Origin: Bradyrhizobium diazoefficiens
Lineage (GTDB): Bacteria > Pseudomonadota > Alphaproteobacteria > Rhizobiales > Xanthobacteraceae
Length of the DNA stretch: 64,000 bases
Reading direction: 5' to 3'
NCBI RefSeq assembly: GCF_016612535.1
Contig: NZ_JAENXS010000001.1
Location: 558,001 to 622,000, forward strand
In this document: positions 8,430 to 16,562 of the stretch, piece by piece
Layout: every line of letters starts with the position of its first letter
Numbering within the stretch: position 1 is the first letter of the stretch
Program-made: the position numbers and the translations under genes
The notes under the pieces: model-generated
Databases searched by the model: none
What the model saw: only the letters and a program-made list of their open reading frames with translations
Told to the model about the DNA's origin: nothing

Positions 8430-9161
8430 CTACATGCCGAGATAATGCTGCCGTATCAGATCGCTTTGCTGCATTTGTTCGGGGCTTTCGCCCCGGAACG
8501 CGATCTCCCCGTGGACGATCACATAGCCCTTGTCGGCGATCCGCATCGCCTGCGTGAAATTCTGCTCCGCCATCAGCACGGTCAAATGATAGCGCTCCTT
8601 GAGCTGCGCGATCATGTCGATGGTGCGGCTGACGAACAGCGGCGCCAGCCCGACCGAGGGCTCGTCGACGATCAGGATGCTTGGGGCCGACATCAGCGCC
8701 CGCCCCAGCGCCAGCATCTGCTGCTCGCCGCCGCTCATCGTGCCCGCAAGCTGCGCGCGGCGCTCCGCAAGCCGCGGAAACGCCTCATAGCAATAGGCCA
8801 TATTCTCCTTCAGACGCGCCCGCGCGGTCGGGCGATAGGCGCCGAGAAGAAGGTTCTCCTCGACCGTAAGGCGCGGAAACAGCCGCCGTCCTTCCGGCAC
8901 CAGGGCCACGCCGAGGTCGACGATCTCCTCGGTCTCCTTGCCGATGAGATCATGATCCTTGCCGTCGATGGTCGCGACGATACGCCCCGAGGTCGGCCGC
9001 AGCGCGCCCATGATGGTCTTGATCAGCGTGCTCTTGCCGTTGCCGTTGGTGCCGAGCAGCGTCACCGTTTCGCGCGGGGCGACGTTCATGGACACGTTAT
9101 GAAGAACGCGCACCGCTCCGTATCCGGCAGAGACATTGTCGATGCGGATGCTACTGGCCAA
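8430..9161 (-). CDS. Branched-chain-type ABC transporter ATP-binding protein (LivF-like)
   Basis: The protein has 243 residues with Walker A GTNGNGKST (about residues 37-45), signature SGGEQQMLALGRAL, Walker B ILIVDEPSVGLAP and a late H-loop region 'VLMAEQNF'. The order and length match LivF. The start is TTG at 9161, inside the last codons of the upstream livG-like gene (11-base overlap), indicating translational coupling. It energises import together with the 9151-9918 ATPase and the two permeases. Confidence 0.92.
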   Translation of the reverse strand: MASSIRIDNVSAGYGAVRVLHNVSMNVAPRETVTLLGTNGNGKSTLIKTIMGALRPTSGRIVATIDGKDHDLIGKETEEIVDLGVALVPEGRRLFPRLTVEENLLLGAYRPTARARLKENMAYCYEAFPRLAERRAQLAGTMSGGEQQMLALGRALMSAPSILIVDEPSVGLAPLFVSRTIDMIAQLKERYHLTVLMAEQNFTQAMRIADKGYVIVHGEIAFRGESPEQMQQSDLIRQHYLGM

Positions 9162-9918
9162 GATACGCCCCTATCACCCGCTCATCGGCAATCACATCCT
9201 TCGGCGTGCCATCGGCGATCTTCTCGCCGGCGACGAGCACCACGAGCCGCCCGGAAAACGCCATCACCGCGCGCATGATGTGCTCGATGAAGATCACGGC
9301 GACGCCGCGTTCGTTCAGCGCGAGCAGCAGCGCCAGGATCTCGTCCACCTCCGAATGCGACAGGCCCGCCAGCGCTTCGTCCGACACCAGGAGCGTCGGA
9401 TCCGTCGCCATGGCGCGCGCGAGCTCCAGCTTGCGCATCTCGACTTGAGTCAAATCGCCGGGCAGGCGATGCAGCTTGCCGCCGAGACCGAACTCGCCGA
9501 GCAAGTCCGTGCTGCGCGCGCGGATCTGTGGCTCGGTCAGATGAGCGCCGCCGCGCGCATTGACGGCATAGACCAGCGGAATGCGGAGATTGTCGAGCAG
9601 CGACAGGCTATGAAACGGGCGCGGCAACTGGAAGCTACGGCCCAGCCCGAGCCGCGCGCGCTGATAGGAGGACAATTTGTCGATGTTCCTGCCAGCGAAC
9701 GCGATCGAGCCGGCATCGGTCTGGAGCGCACCGCAAAGGCAATTGGTGAACGTGCTTTTTCCCGAGCCGTTCGGGCCGATCAGACCGACCCGCTCACCGG
9801 GCCGGACTGCGAGATCGATCCTGTTCAGCGCCACGAAGCCGCCGAAGCGCTTGGTGATGCCCCGCGCGTCCAGGAGAAGATCGCTTGCCGCCGAAGCGCG
9901 CGTCTCGGTCGTCGTCAT
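9151..9918 (-). CDS. Branched-chain-type ABC transporter ATP-binding protein (LivG-like)
   Basis: The protein has 255 residues with Walker A GPNGSGKST and the LivG-type C-terminal 'IFIEHIMRAVMAFSGRLVVL'. The usual LSGGQ signature is replaced by 'DLTQVEMRKLELARAM', and Walker B reads TLLVSDEALAGL. Such diverged signatures occur in part of the LivG/UrtD group, and the partner LivF-like subunit has a canonical one, so the transporter can still be active. ATG at 9918; the end overlaps livF, and the upstream permease stop overlaps its start by a few bases. Confidence 0.92.
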   Translation of the reverse strand: MTTTETRASAASDLLLDARGITKRFGGFVALNRIDLAVRPGERVGLIGPNGSGKSTFTNCLCGALQTDAGSIAFAGRNIDKLSSYQRARLGLGRSFQLPRPFHSLSLLDNLRIPLVYAVNARGGAHLTEPQIRARSTDLLGEFGLGGKLHRLPGDLTQVEMRKLELARAMATDPTLLVSDEALAGLSHSEVDEILALLLALNERGVAVIFIEHIMRAVMAFSGRLVVLVAGEKIADGTPKDVIADERVIGAYLGQ

Positions 9919-10913
9919 TGGCTGCTCCGCTTCTCGGCAACGAGCATCGCCGCGAGAGGATTCGTCTCCGGATCCGGCTTCTTGCCGCGGATGGAGCGGA
10001 TCAATCCCAAAATCCCGTTCGGGGCGGCGATCACGAAGATCACGAGCAGCACGCCGACCACGAGCAGATTGACCGACGACGAGATCAACACCGTCATGGC
10101 CTGCTGCATGGTGCCGAGCAGCACCGCGCCGATCACCGGTCCGAGCCAGCTCGTGGTGCCGCCGACCAGCGGCATCGCGACGCTGTTCACGGTATAGGCG
10201 AGGCTGAACGAGGAGGTCGGCTCGACATAGGTCAGGTAGAACGGCAGCGGCGCGCCGGCCATCCCCATCAAAGCGCCGCTGATGGCGGCGGCGATTAGCT
10301 TCAGCCGCAGCACGGGAACGCCGGAGGCGGCGGCCGCCGTTTCATCATCGCGAATGGCGGCGAGGCCGAAGCCGAAGGTTGAGCGCTCGATGACGCGCGC
10401 CGTCACGACTGCTGCGACCGCGAGCACCGTCATGAGGAAGAACAGATAGGCGACGTAGGTGCCGAACACCGGAATCTCGCTCGGCCGCATGATGTAGATG
10501 CCGCGCGATCCGCCGACGTAGTCCCAATTGGTGATGAAGGTCTGGACCACGACGGAGAGCGCCAGCGTTGCGATGGTGAAGTAGACGCCGCGCAGCCGGA
10601 TCGTCAGATAGCCCATGGCGAGGCCGACAGCGCCACACAGCACGCCTGCAATGGGGATCAGCACCGGAATCGGCAGATCGAGCCATTTGTTCAGCGCGGC
10701 TGCGCTGTAGAGGCCAATGGCGAGGAACGCCGTCGTGCCGAAATTGACGTAGCCGACATAGCCACCGAGGATGTTCCAGGCCGTCGCCAGCACGACGTAT
10801 TGAAGGACGAAGTACGCCGCGAACACATAATATTCATTGGTCACAAACGTGCTGGCACCGACCAGTGCAACGCCGACCAGGCAGGCGAGCAGGATGAAGC
10901 GCCCGTTCGACAT
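9915..10913 (-). CDS. Branched-chain-type ABC transporter permease (LivM-like)
   Basis: This is an inner-membrane permease of about 332 residues starting MSNGRFILLACLVGVALVGA. It has many hydrophobic helices and the LivM-family stretches 'ATAWNILGGYVGYVNFGTTAFLAIGLYSAA' and 'GLAAIRDDETAAAASGVPVLRLKL' (cytoplasmic EAA-like loop). The ATG at 10913 overlaps the stop of the upstream permease (TGATG arrangement). It pairs with the 10913-11791 permease to form the channel. Confidence 0.92.
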   Translation of the reverse strand: MSNGRFILLACLVGVALVGASTFVTNEYYVFAAYFVLQYVVLATAWNILGGYVGYVNFGTTAFLAIGLYSAAALNKWLDLPIPVLIPIAGVLCGAVGLAMGYLTIRLRGVYFTIATLALSVVVQTFITNWDYVGGSRGIYIMRPSEIPVFGTYVAYLFFLMTVLAVAAVVTARVIERSTFGFGLAAIRDDETAAAASGVPVLRLKLIAAAISGALMGMAGAPLPFYLTYVEPTSSFSLAYTVNSVAMPLVGGTTSWLGPVIGAVLLGTMQQAMTVLISSSVNLLVVGVLLVIFVIAAPNGILGLIRSIRGKKPDPETNPLAAMLVAEKRSSQ

Positions 10914-11791
10914 CAAGCTCTCCCGAACAGGCCGGCCGGCCTGACCACCAGCGCGATCAGCAGGAAGCCGAAGGCGATCGCGGGCGACCATGATGGCCCG
11001 TAGAAGGTCGCCGTGATGCTCTCCGCGACGCCGACGATCACGGCCGCAATGAAGGTACCCGGCAGCGAGCCGATGCCGCCGAGGACGCAGATCGCAAAAA
11101 TTCTCCCGATATAGTCGCGTCCCATCGACGGCTCGACCGGCTGAAGAATGATGAGGAAGGCGCCGGCCAGCGACGCCGTTGCCGTCGAGATGCCGAACGC
11201 AATCCGCTTGATGCGAACGGGCGCGGCACCCATCAGTTGAAGCGCAAACTTGTCCTGCGCCACCGCCATGATCGCGCGCCCGGTGAAGGTGCGCGTGAAG
11301 AACAGTTGCAGGCCGATCAGGAGCAGCACGGAAGCCAGGAACGGGATCAGCATCCTGACCGGCAGCGACACCGGCCCGATATTGTAGGACGGCCCGATAT
11401 AGGGCGCCTCGACCAGGCGATAATCGACGCCAAAGATCAATTGAAGGCCGACCTCGGTGATGAAGAGGAGGCCGAAGAAGAACGCCAGGCCGCGGATCAG
11501 CTGCGTGCCGCGCCGCTCGAAGGCGAATTCATAGGCCGTATAGAGCAGCGCGCCGAGGAAGTAGAATGGAACGGTCGCGAGCACGCCGACCAGGATCGGA
11601 TCCCAGCCGAACCGGGAGTTCAGCACATAGGCGATGAACGACCCGAGCAGGATGAGCGCCGGATGGGCGATATTGCTGATGCCGAGCATGCCGAACGCGA
11701 TCGAGATGCCGACCGCCATGGCGGCGTAGAAGCCTCCGACGAGAACGCCGGACACGATGGAATCGAGCAACAGTCCTGCGTATAGACCCAT
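10913..11791 (-). CDS. Branched-chain-type ABC transporter permease (LivH-like)
   Basis: The protein has about 292 residues and is a LivH-type permease: N-terminal 'MGLYAGLLLDSIVSGVLVGG', 'IAFGMLGISNIAHPALILLGSF', and the conserved 'AQDKFALQLMGAAPVRIKRIAFGIS' loop followed by 'AICVLGGIGSLPGTFIAAVIVG'. I chose the ATG at 11791 because GGAGGAGA precedes it; a TTG further upstream lacks such a site. It is the first gene of the transporter set (livH, M, G, F, binding protein), tightly packed and co-directional with the dehydrogenase and DUF1330 genes. Confidence 0.92.
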   Translation of the reverse strand: MGLYAGLLLDSIVSGVLVGGFYAAMAVGISIAFGMLGISNIAHPALILLGSFIAYVLNSRFGWDPILVGVLATVPFYFLGALLYTAYEFAFERRGTQLIRGLAFFFGLLFITEVGLQLIFGVDYRLVEAPYIGPSYNIGPVSLPVRMLIPFLASVLLLIGLQLFFTRTFTGRAIMAVAQDKFALQLMGAAPVRIKRIAFGISTATASLAGAFLIILQPVEPSMGRDYIGRIFAICVLGGIGSLPGTFIAAVIVGVAESITATFYGPSWSPAIAFGFLLIALVVRPAGLFGRA

Positions 11792-11857
11792 CCGCTGCCA
11801 GTCTCCTCCTGTTGACGTACCCAACCGAAATTATTGTTCTGGTTGTTCTGCGGTCGC

Positions 11858-11884
11858 ATGGAGGCGGGAGCTTTCCGCCTCCAT
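11858..11884. terminator. Perfect hairpin between quinone reductase and transporter genes
   Basis: ATGGAGGCGG-GAGCTTT-CCGCCTCCAT has 10-bp arms and a 7-base loop. It lies 9 bp after the end of the quinone reductase and about 67 bp before livH. There is no U-tract, so it may be a Rho-type or attenuating structure, or mRNA processing that separates levels of the two transcript parts. Confidence 0.5.
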
Positions 11885-11892
11885 CAATATGG

Positions 11893-12877
11893 TCAGGGCA
11901 TCAGCAGCGACGAACCCCTGGTCAATCCAGCCTCGAGATCACGGTGCGCGGCCGCCGCCTCCAACAGTGCATAGCGATGCCCGATCATCGGCTTGATCAC
12001 GCCCTTGCCGACCAGGTCGAACACGGCGGCCGCCGATGCTACCAGATCGTCGCGCGCGGCGATGTAGGTCGCAAGCGTCGGCCGCGTATAATAGAGAGAT
12101 CCGTTCTTCTGCAGCAACGCCGCCTCGAGCGGCGGCGGCGCGCCGGTCGTGGCACCGAAGGTGACGAAGAATCCGCGCGGGGCCAGAGAGGCGAGCGTGG
12201 CTTCAAAACTATCATTGCCGACGGAATCATAGGCAACCGCGACGCCCTTGCCGCCGGTCAGCGCCTTCACGCGATCGGGGATGCGTTCGGTCTTGCGATC
12301 GATCACGGCATCGTAGCCGTGCGAGAGCGCCAGCGCCGCCTTTTTCCCCGCCGCTGGTCACGCCGATCATGCGGGCGCCGAGATGCTTGCCCCACTGACC
12401 GGCGATCAGGCCAACGCCGCCCGAAGCCGCGTAGAACAGCACTTGTTGCCCCGGCTTGACCGCAACGCACCGGTTCAGCAGGTATTCCGCCGTCATGCCC
12501 TTCATCAGCACGGCGGCTGCGGCCTCGTCGCTGACGGATTGCGGGATGGGGACGAGGCGTGCGGCCGGCATCAGGCGATGGGTCGCGTAGGCGCCGGGCG
12601 CGGAGCCGCCATAGGCAACGCGGTCACCTATCTTGAACTCGGTGACGCCCTCGCCGACCGCCTCGACCACGCCGGCCGCTTCCGCACCCAAGCCCGCCGG
12701 CAGATCCAGCGCATAGGAGCCGTCGCGGAAATAGACGTCGATGAAGTTGAGGCCGATTGCGGTCTGCCGCATCAGCACCTCGCCCTTGCCGGGTGCGGCG
12801 AGCTCGACCGTCTCCAGTTTCAGGACGTCCGGCCCGCCCTGCGCGGCCATGCGAACTGCTTTGGCTTTCGTACCCAT
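11893..12877 (-). pseudogene. Quinone oxidoreductase (zeta-crystallin type MDR), frameshifted
   Basis: Two reading frames together encode one zinc-free medium-chain dehydrogenase. The first frame, from the ATG at 12877, holds 'PDVLKLETVELAAPGKGEVL', 'NFIDVYFRDGSYALDLPAGLG' and the nucleotide-binding 'QQVLFYAASGGVGLIAGQWGKHLGA', up to 'VTSGGEK'. The rest (VIDRKTERIPDRVKALTGGKG … RGSSLLMP) is in another frame that ends at 11893. The break is at the A5 run on the minus strand (12341-12345): with four As the protein reads through as GEKAALALSHGYDAVIDRK. This is either a one-base insertion inactivating the gene or a sequencing or slippage artefact. Such enzymes reduce quinones or enones with NADPH. 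Confidence 0.85.
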
Positions 12878-12907
12878 GCCCAATTCCTGTGTGCCAATTC
12901 CGCCCGG

Positions 12908-13351
12908 TTACGATGCCATCTTGATGTCAGCACCTTGCGGAATCGCCAGCCGCACGCTGTCGGGCAGCGAGAGGGGGGTGTTGGCACTGTCGAGGAACTC
13001 GACCGTGGTGAATAGCAGGTCCGTGGGGCCGATGTTCTCGACCGCATGAACCATGGACTCGCCAGCACCGAAGGCGAGATGCCTGGTTTCGCCCTTGTAG
13101 TGCTCGACATCGACGACGCGGCCGTCCTCGAAATAGCCGCGCGCCTTGCCCGGGTTGTGCGCGGTCCAGAAATAGGTCAGCACGTGGCGATGGAAGCCGC
13201 AGCGCTTGCCGGGCGCAATCGACAGGTGCCAGACGCGCACGCGATCGGTCTCCGACACCAGCACACTGCCGACGCAGCCGCTATTGCGCCCCTCCTGGTA
13301 TTCGCGCTGCACTTCGTCAGGCCAATGGGCGCGGGGATTTGAGTCCGACAT
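12908..13351 (-). CDS. Small cupin-domain protein
   Basis: The protein has 147 residues. A single cupin barrel is suggested by 'VRVWHLSIAPGKRCGFHRHVLTYFW' (first metal-site motif with His-x-His) and 'GESMVHAVENIGPTDLLFTTVEF' (second motif, lone His). The length suits a small one-domain dioxygenase, isomerase or binding cupin. The ATG at 13351 is the natural start (MSDSNPRAHWPDEV). It lies between the alcohol dehydrogenase and the quinone reductase on the same strand, so it probably acts on a pathway intermediate. The metal and reaction cannot be told from sequence alone. Confidence 0.8.
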   Translation of the reverse strand: MSDSNPRAHWPDEVQREYQEGRNSGCVGSVLVSETDRVRVWHLSIAPGKRCGFHRHVLTYFWTAHNPGKARGYFEDGRVVDVEHYKGETRHLAFGAGESMVHAVENIGPTDLLFTTVEFLDSANTPLSLPDSVRLAIPQGADIKMAS

Positions 13352-13421
13352 GAACCGTTTCCTTCCAGATGCTAGTCGCTGTCGCAGCAATAATTCAGGC
13401 GATCCCGATCAAGCGGCGTGA

Positions 13422-14585
13422 TCACGCCACTTCCTTCCTTGTCTGGGTCACCGCACCGCGGGTCTTGATGACGACCTTGATGGCGTCGTCGATGCGATTG
13501 CGCGCGTAGTGCAGCGCCATCGGCAGATCCGTGAGCGGGAATGTGTGGGTATGGATCAGCGTGGCGTCGAATCGCTTCTCCGCCATCAGCGCCATGGCGC
13601 GGTGCGTCGCACTCTTGCCCTCACCGCGAATGCCATAGACGTAGATGTTGTTCTTCACGAGAGCCCCGATGTCGGCGAGCACCGGCTCGTGCGGAAACGC
13701 GGCGAGGCAGATCTTGCCGCCGCGATTGACCATCTTGGCGGCTTCGTTGATCGCCGTGTCGGTGCCGGCACATTCGACGACATAGTCGGCGCCGCGGCCC
13801 GTCATATCCTTGACGACAGAGACGAGATCCTCGTTGCGCACGTTGACGACGCGGTCGGCGCCGAGCTTGGTGCCGATGGCAAGCCGGGCGTCGCGGGTGC
13901 CCGACAGGATCACCGGGCTCGCGCCAAGCGCCTTCGCGACCGCCACCGCGAGAAGCCCGATCGGACCCGGCCCCGTCACGACCACGCTCTCGCCGGCAAC
14001 AAGGCCGCCGAGCTCCGTGAGGCCGTACATCGAGGTCCCGGCGGTGACGACCAAAGTCGCCTCTTCGTCGCTCATGTTATCGGGCACGCGCGACAGCGTG
14101 TTGATGTGGTTGACGGCGTATTCGGCGAAGCCGCCATCGGTCGTGAAGCCGTTGGCGCGATGGCCCTTGTCGACATCGCCGTAGTTCAGGCCGTAGTTGT
14201 GGCAGGAGGTGTACATGCCTTGGCGGCAGCGCTTGCACTGGCCGCAGCCGGCGTGGATCTCGACCGTGACGCGCTCGCCGATCCTGTATTCGTCGACACC
14301 GGGGCCGAGCGCTGCGACCGTGCCCATATATTCATGGCCGGGCGTGAAGTTCTTGTTGAAGGGTGGTCCGCCCTGGATCAGCGCCGGCGTTCCATGCTCG
14401 ATGATCTCCAGATCCGTTGCACAGATCGCAACCGCATCGATGCGCACCAGCACCTCCGCGCGCTTCGGCGTCGGCACCGGTTTTTCGGCGAGGCGGAGCT
14501 GGCCGGGGTCGCCCAACACCCAGGCTTTCATCGTGTCGGGAATCGGCATGCCAGTTGACGCGCGAACGCCGGCGGCCTCGACCAT
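13422..14585 (-). CDS. Zinc-dependent medium-chain alcohol dehydrogenase
   Basis: The catalytic zinc site is 'CATDLEIIEHG' plus the GHE motif in 'FTPGHEYMGTV', and the structural zinc loop 'CGQCKRCRQGMYTSC' has four Cys. The coenzyme motif is 'VVVTGPGPIGLLAVAVAKALGA'. The family is the threonine/sorbitol/butanediol dehydrogenase branch. I prefer the ATG at 14585, which follows GAGGG; a GTG lies at 14600, and homologues often begin at the later MKAWVLGDPGQL. It is the first gene of the minus-strand arm and diverges from the GntR regulator at 14772 across an operator-rich gap, so it is the most likely direct target of that regulator. Confidence 0.9.
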   Translation of the reverse strand: MVEAAGVRASTGMPIPDTMKAWVLGDPGQLRLAEKPVPTPKRAEVLVRIDAVAICATDLEIIEHGTPALIQGGPPFNKNFTPGHEYMGTVAALGPGVDEYRIGERVTVEIHAGCGQCKRCRQGMYTSCHNYGLNYGDVDKGHRANGFTTDGGFAEYAVNHINTLSRVPDNMSDEEATLVVTAGTSMYGLTELGGLVAGESVVVTGPGPIGLLAVAVAKALGASPVILSGTRDARLAIGTKLGADRVVNVRNEDLVSVVKDMTGRGADYVVECAGTDTAINEAAKMVNRGGKICLAAFPHEPVLADIGALVKNNIYVYGIRGEGKSATHRAMALMAEKRFDATLIHTHTFPLTDLPMALHYARNRIDDAIKVVIKTRGAVTQTRKEVA

Positions 14586-14602
14586 CGCAACGACCCTCAC
14601 CT

Positions 14603-14757
14603 ATTGGTCAACCAATTTTGCAATTGGCTTTTTGATTGGTTGAAGCCTCGCTTTCAAATCCGCCACTGTCAACGCCTAACTTCCAGCACCGTGGTTTTGG
14701 TCTTGCATTTGTGAACACCGCGCGCGTTAAATACAGATTGGTTGGGTATTGGTTGCG
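14603..14757. promoter_or_regulatory. ATTGGTT-box operator region for the GntR regulator
   Basis: The divergent gap carries ATTGGT-CA-ACCAAT (14603-14616), an inverted repeat of the TNGT-N-ACNA type bound by FadR-class GntR proteins. There is a further GATTGGTT at about 14634. A direct pair, ATTGGTTGGGT then ATTGGTTGCG, lies at 14737-14757 immediately upstream of the GntR ribosome site. Multiple copies on both sides suggest control of both arms plus autoregulation. Confidence 0.65.
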
Positions 14758-14771
14758 AGGGGGATTGAGCG

Positions 14772-15416
14772 GTGTTCGACTTGTTGGCCCGATTGACTGA
14801 AGGCGGTCCCGGTACGCGCCTTCCTCCGGAGCGACAACTCGCGGCACAGTTCGGCGTTTCGCGCAACGAGATCCGCAAGGCGCTTGCGCGCCTCGAATTG
14901 GACGGCCGGCTCTCGCGCGAGGTCGGCCGCGGCACATTCATCCGCGCGCCCGCGGAAACCGGTACCTCCAATCTCGACGCGCTACGCGACAGCACTAGCC
15001 CGCGCAACGCGATGGAAGCGAGACTCGTGCTCGAGCCGGAGATCGCAAGCCTCGCCGCGGTCAATGCCACCTTCAAGCAGATCGAAGGCATGCGCGTGCT
15101 GGCGCGGCAGATGCGCGAGGCGGGGACGTGGAAAGATTACGAGACGCTGGACGGGCGGCTGCACCGCCTGATCGCGGAGGCGACCGGAAATCCGCTGCTG
15201 TCGGCGATCCTTCAGACGGTCGACGACGTCAGACGCGCGGTGGTCTGGCGATGGCTCGATACCAGGCCGGTGCGCCCGCCGGAGGATTATTCGTCTTTTG
15301 CCGAGCACGACGCGCTGATCGATGCGATTGAGCAACGCGATCGCGTCAAGGCGATGGAGGCGATGCGCCGGCATCTGCGAACCACCGTGGACAAGCTGAT
15401 GGGAACGCAGGCCTGA
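14772..15416 (+). CDS. GntR family (FadR/FCD) transcriptional regulator
   Basis: The protein has 214 residues. It has the N-terminal winged HTH 'RLPPERQLAAQFGVSRNEIRKALARLELDGRLSREVGRGTFI' and a C-terminal FCD ligand domain with 'RLVLEPEIASLAA', 'LDGRLHRLIAEATGNPLL' and 'EHDALIDAIEQRDRVKAMEAMRRHL', whose Asp/His residues usually bind a metal and a carboxylic acid effector. The start is GTG at 14772 after a GAGGGGG site. It sits between the minus arm (13422 downward) and the plus arm (15447-17450), and controls both if the ATTGGTT boxes are its sites. Confidence 0.9.
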   Translation: MFDLLARLTEGGPGTRLPPERQLAAQFGVSRNEIRKALARLELDGRLSREVGRGTFIRAPAETGTSNLDALRDSTSPRNAMEARLVLEPEIASLAAVNATFKQIEGMRVLARQMREAGTWKDYETLDGRLHRLIAEATGNPLLSAILQTVDDVRRAVVWRWLDTRPVRPPEDYSSFAEHDALIDAIEQRDRVKAMEAMRRHLRTTVDKLMGTQA

Positions 15417-15446
15417 GGTCAACGCAAAAACAATAGGGTGCCGGCC

Positions 15447-16532
15447 ATGAAACTGGGCTTCTTCACGATGCCGATCCATCCGCTGGACAAGGACTGGCGA
15501 CAGTCCCTGCAGGAGGATCGCGAGGCGTTTTTGCTCGCCGACGAGCTCGGCTTCAGCGAGGCCTATGTCGGCGAGCACGTCACCGACCGAGCCGAGAACA
15601 TCACCTCCTGCATCGCCTTCCTCGCCTGGATCGCTGCGGCGACGAAGCAGATCAAGCTCGGCACCGGCACCGTCAACATGCCGAACGTCCATCCGGCGAC
15701 CGTCGCCGCCACCATCGCAATGCTCGATCACATGCTCGACGGGCGGCTGATCTTCGGCATCAGCCCGGGCGGCCTGCTCTCGGACGCGGAATTGTTTGGC
15801 ACGCTCGAGCTCGATCGCAACGCCATGTTCCTCGAGGCGATCAACCAGGTCCTGCAAATCTGGGCGAGCGAGCCGCCCTACAATATCGCGGGCCAGTTCT
15901 GGAATATCACGACCGAGAAGACGCTGATGGCCGATATCGGCCAGGGCTTCATCGCCGGCCCCCTGCAGCGGCCGCATCCGCCGATCGTCGTCACCGCCGT
16001 CGCACCGTTCTCCAAGGGCGTCACCGAGGCCGCCGCGCGCGGCTGGGATCCGATCTCCGCCAATTTCCTGATGCCGATGTGGGTGAAGAGCCACTGGCCG
16101 AAATATGTCGAGGGCTGCGAGCGCGTCGGCAGGACCGTCGATTTCAATAACTGGCGGGTGGCCAAGAGCGTGTTCGTGGCGAGCGACATGGCGACCGCCA
16201 GGGCCTATGCCACCGATCCCGACAGTCCTTACGTGTATTACTACCACTCGCTCTTCACCAAGCTGAAGCGCAACGGCCGCATCGAGCTGTTCAAGACGCG
16301 GCGCGACCAGCCGGATGACGAGGTCACGCTCGAATCCGTCTGCGACAAGCTGATCATCTATGGCACGCCCGACAGCGTGGCCGACCAGATCCTGGCGCTT
16401 CAGGAGGAGGTCGGGCAATTCGGCACACTGCTCTACGCCGGCAAGGATTGGCGCGACCGCGAGCTCGGACGCCGCTCGATGATCCTGATGGCAGAGCAGG
16501 TGATGCCGCGCGTCACCGCCGGCACAAGATAG
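15447..16532 (+). CDS. Luciferase-like flavin-dependent monooxygenase
   Basis: The protein has about 361 residues with the luciferase-like barrel: 'MKLGFFTMPIHPLDKDW', 'LGFSEAYVGEHVTDRAENI', 'QIKLGTGTVNMPNVHPATVAATIAMLDHMLDGRLIFGISPGG'. The length and long C-terminal half resemble the limonene-monooxygenase/alkanal-monooxygenase-like group. The ATG at 15447 is preferred; an in-frame GTG is nine bases upstream. It is followed after 30 bp by a deacetylase-fold hydrolase. The pair recalls Rut-type logic, in which a flavin enzyme opens a ring and a hydrolase removes the product, but substrate identity is not visible. Confidence 0.88.
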   Translation: MKLGFFTMPIHPLDKDWRQSLQEDREAFLLADELGFSEAYVGEHVTDRAENITSCIAFLAWIAAATKQIKLGTGTVNMPNVHPATVAATIAMLDHMLDGRLIFGISPGGLLSDAELFGTLELDRNAMFLEAINQVLQIWASEPPYNIAGQFWNITTEKTLMADIGQGFIAGPLQRPHPPIVVTAVAPFSKGVTEAAARGWDPISANFLMPMWVKSHWPKYVEGCERVGRTVDFNNWRVAKSVFVASDMATARAYATDPDSPYVYYYHSLFTKLKRNGRIELFKTRRDQPDDEVTLESVCDKLIIYGTPDSVADQILALQEEVGQFGTLLYAGKDWRDRELGRRSMILMAEQVMPRVTAGTR

Positions 16533-16562
16533 TTTCAGACCTCAGCACGAAGGAGGCTCACG

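Noticed and set aside
13415..13428. Palindrome GGCGTGATCACGCC at the end of the alcohol dehydrogenase
   Set aside because: It overlaps the stop codon and sits downstream of the gene; no T-run and no reason to see an operator there.
14982..16418. Long minus-strand frame opposite the GntR and monooxygenase genes
   Set aside because: Both plus-strand genes have clear domains and ribosome sites; the antisense frame has no recognisable domain.
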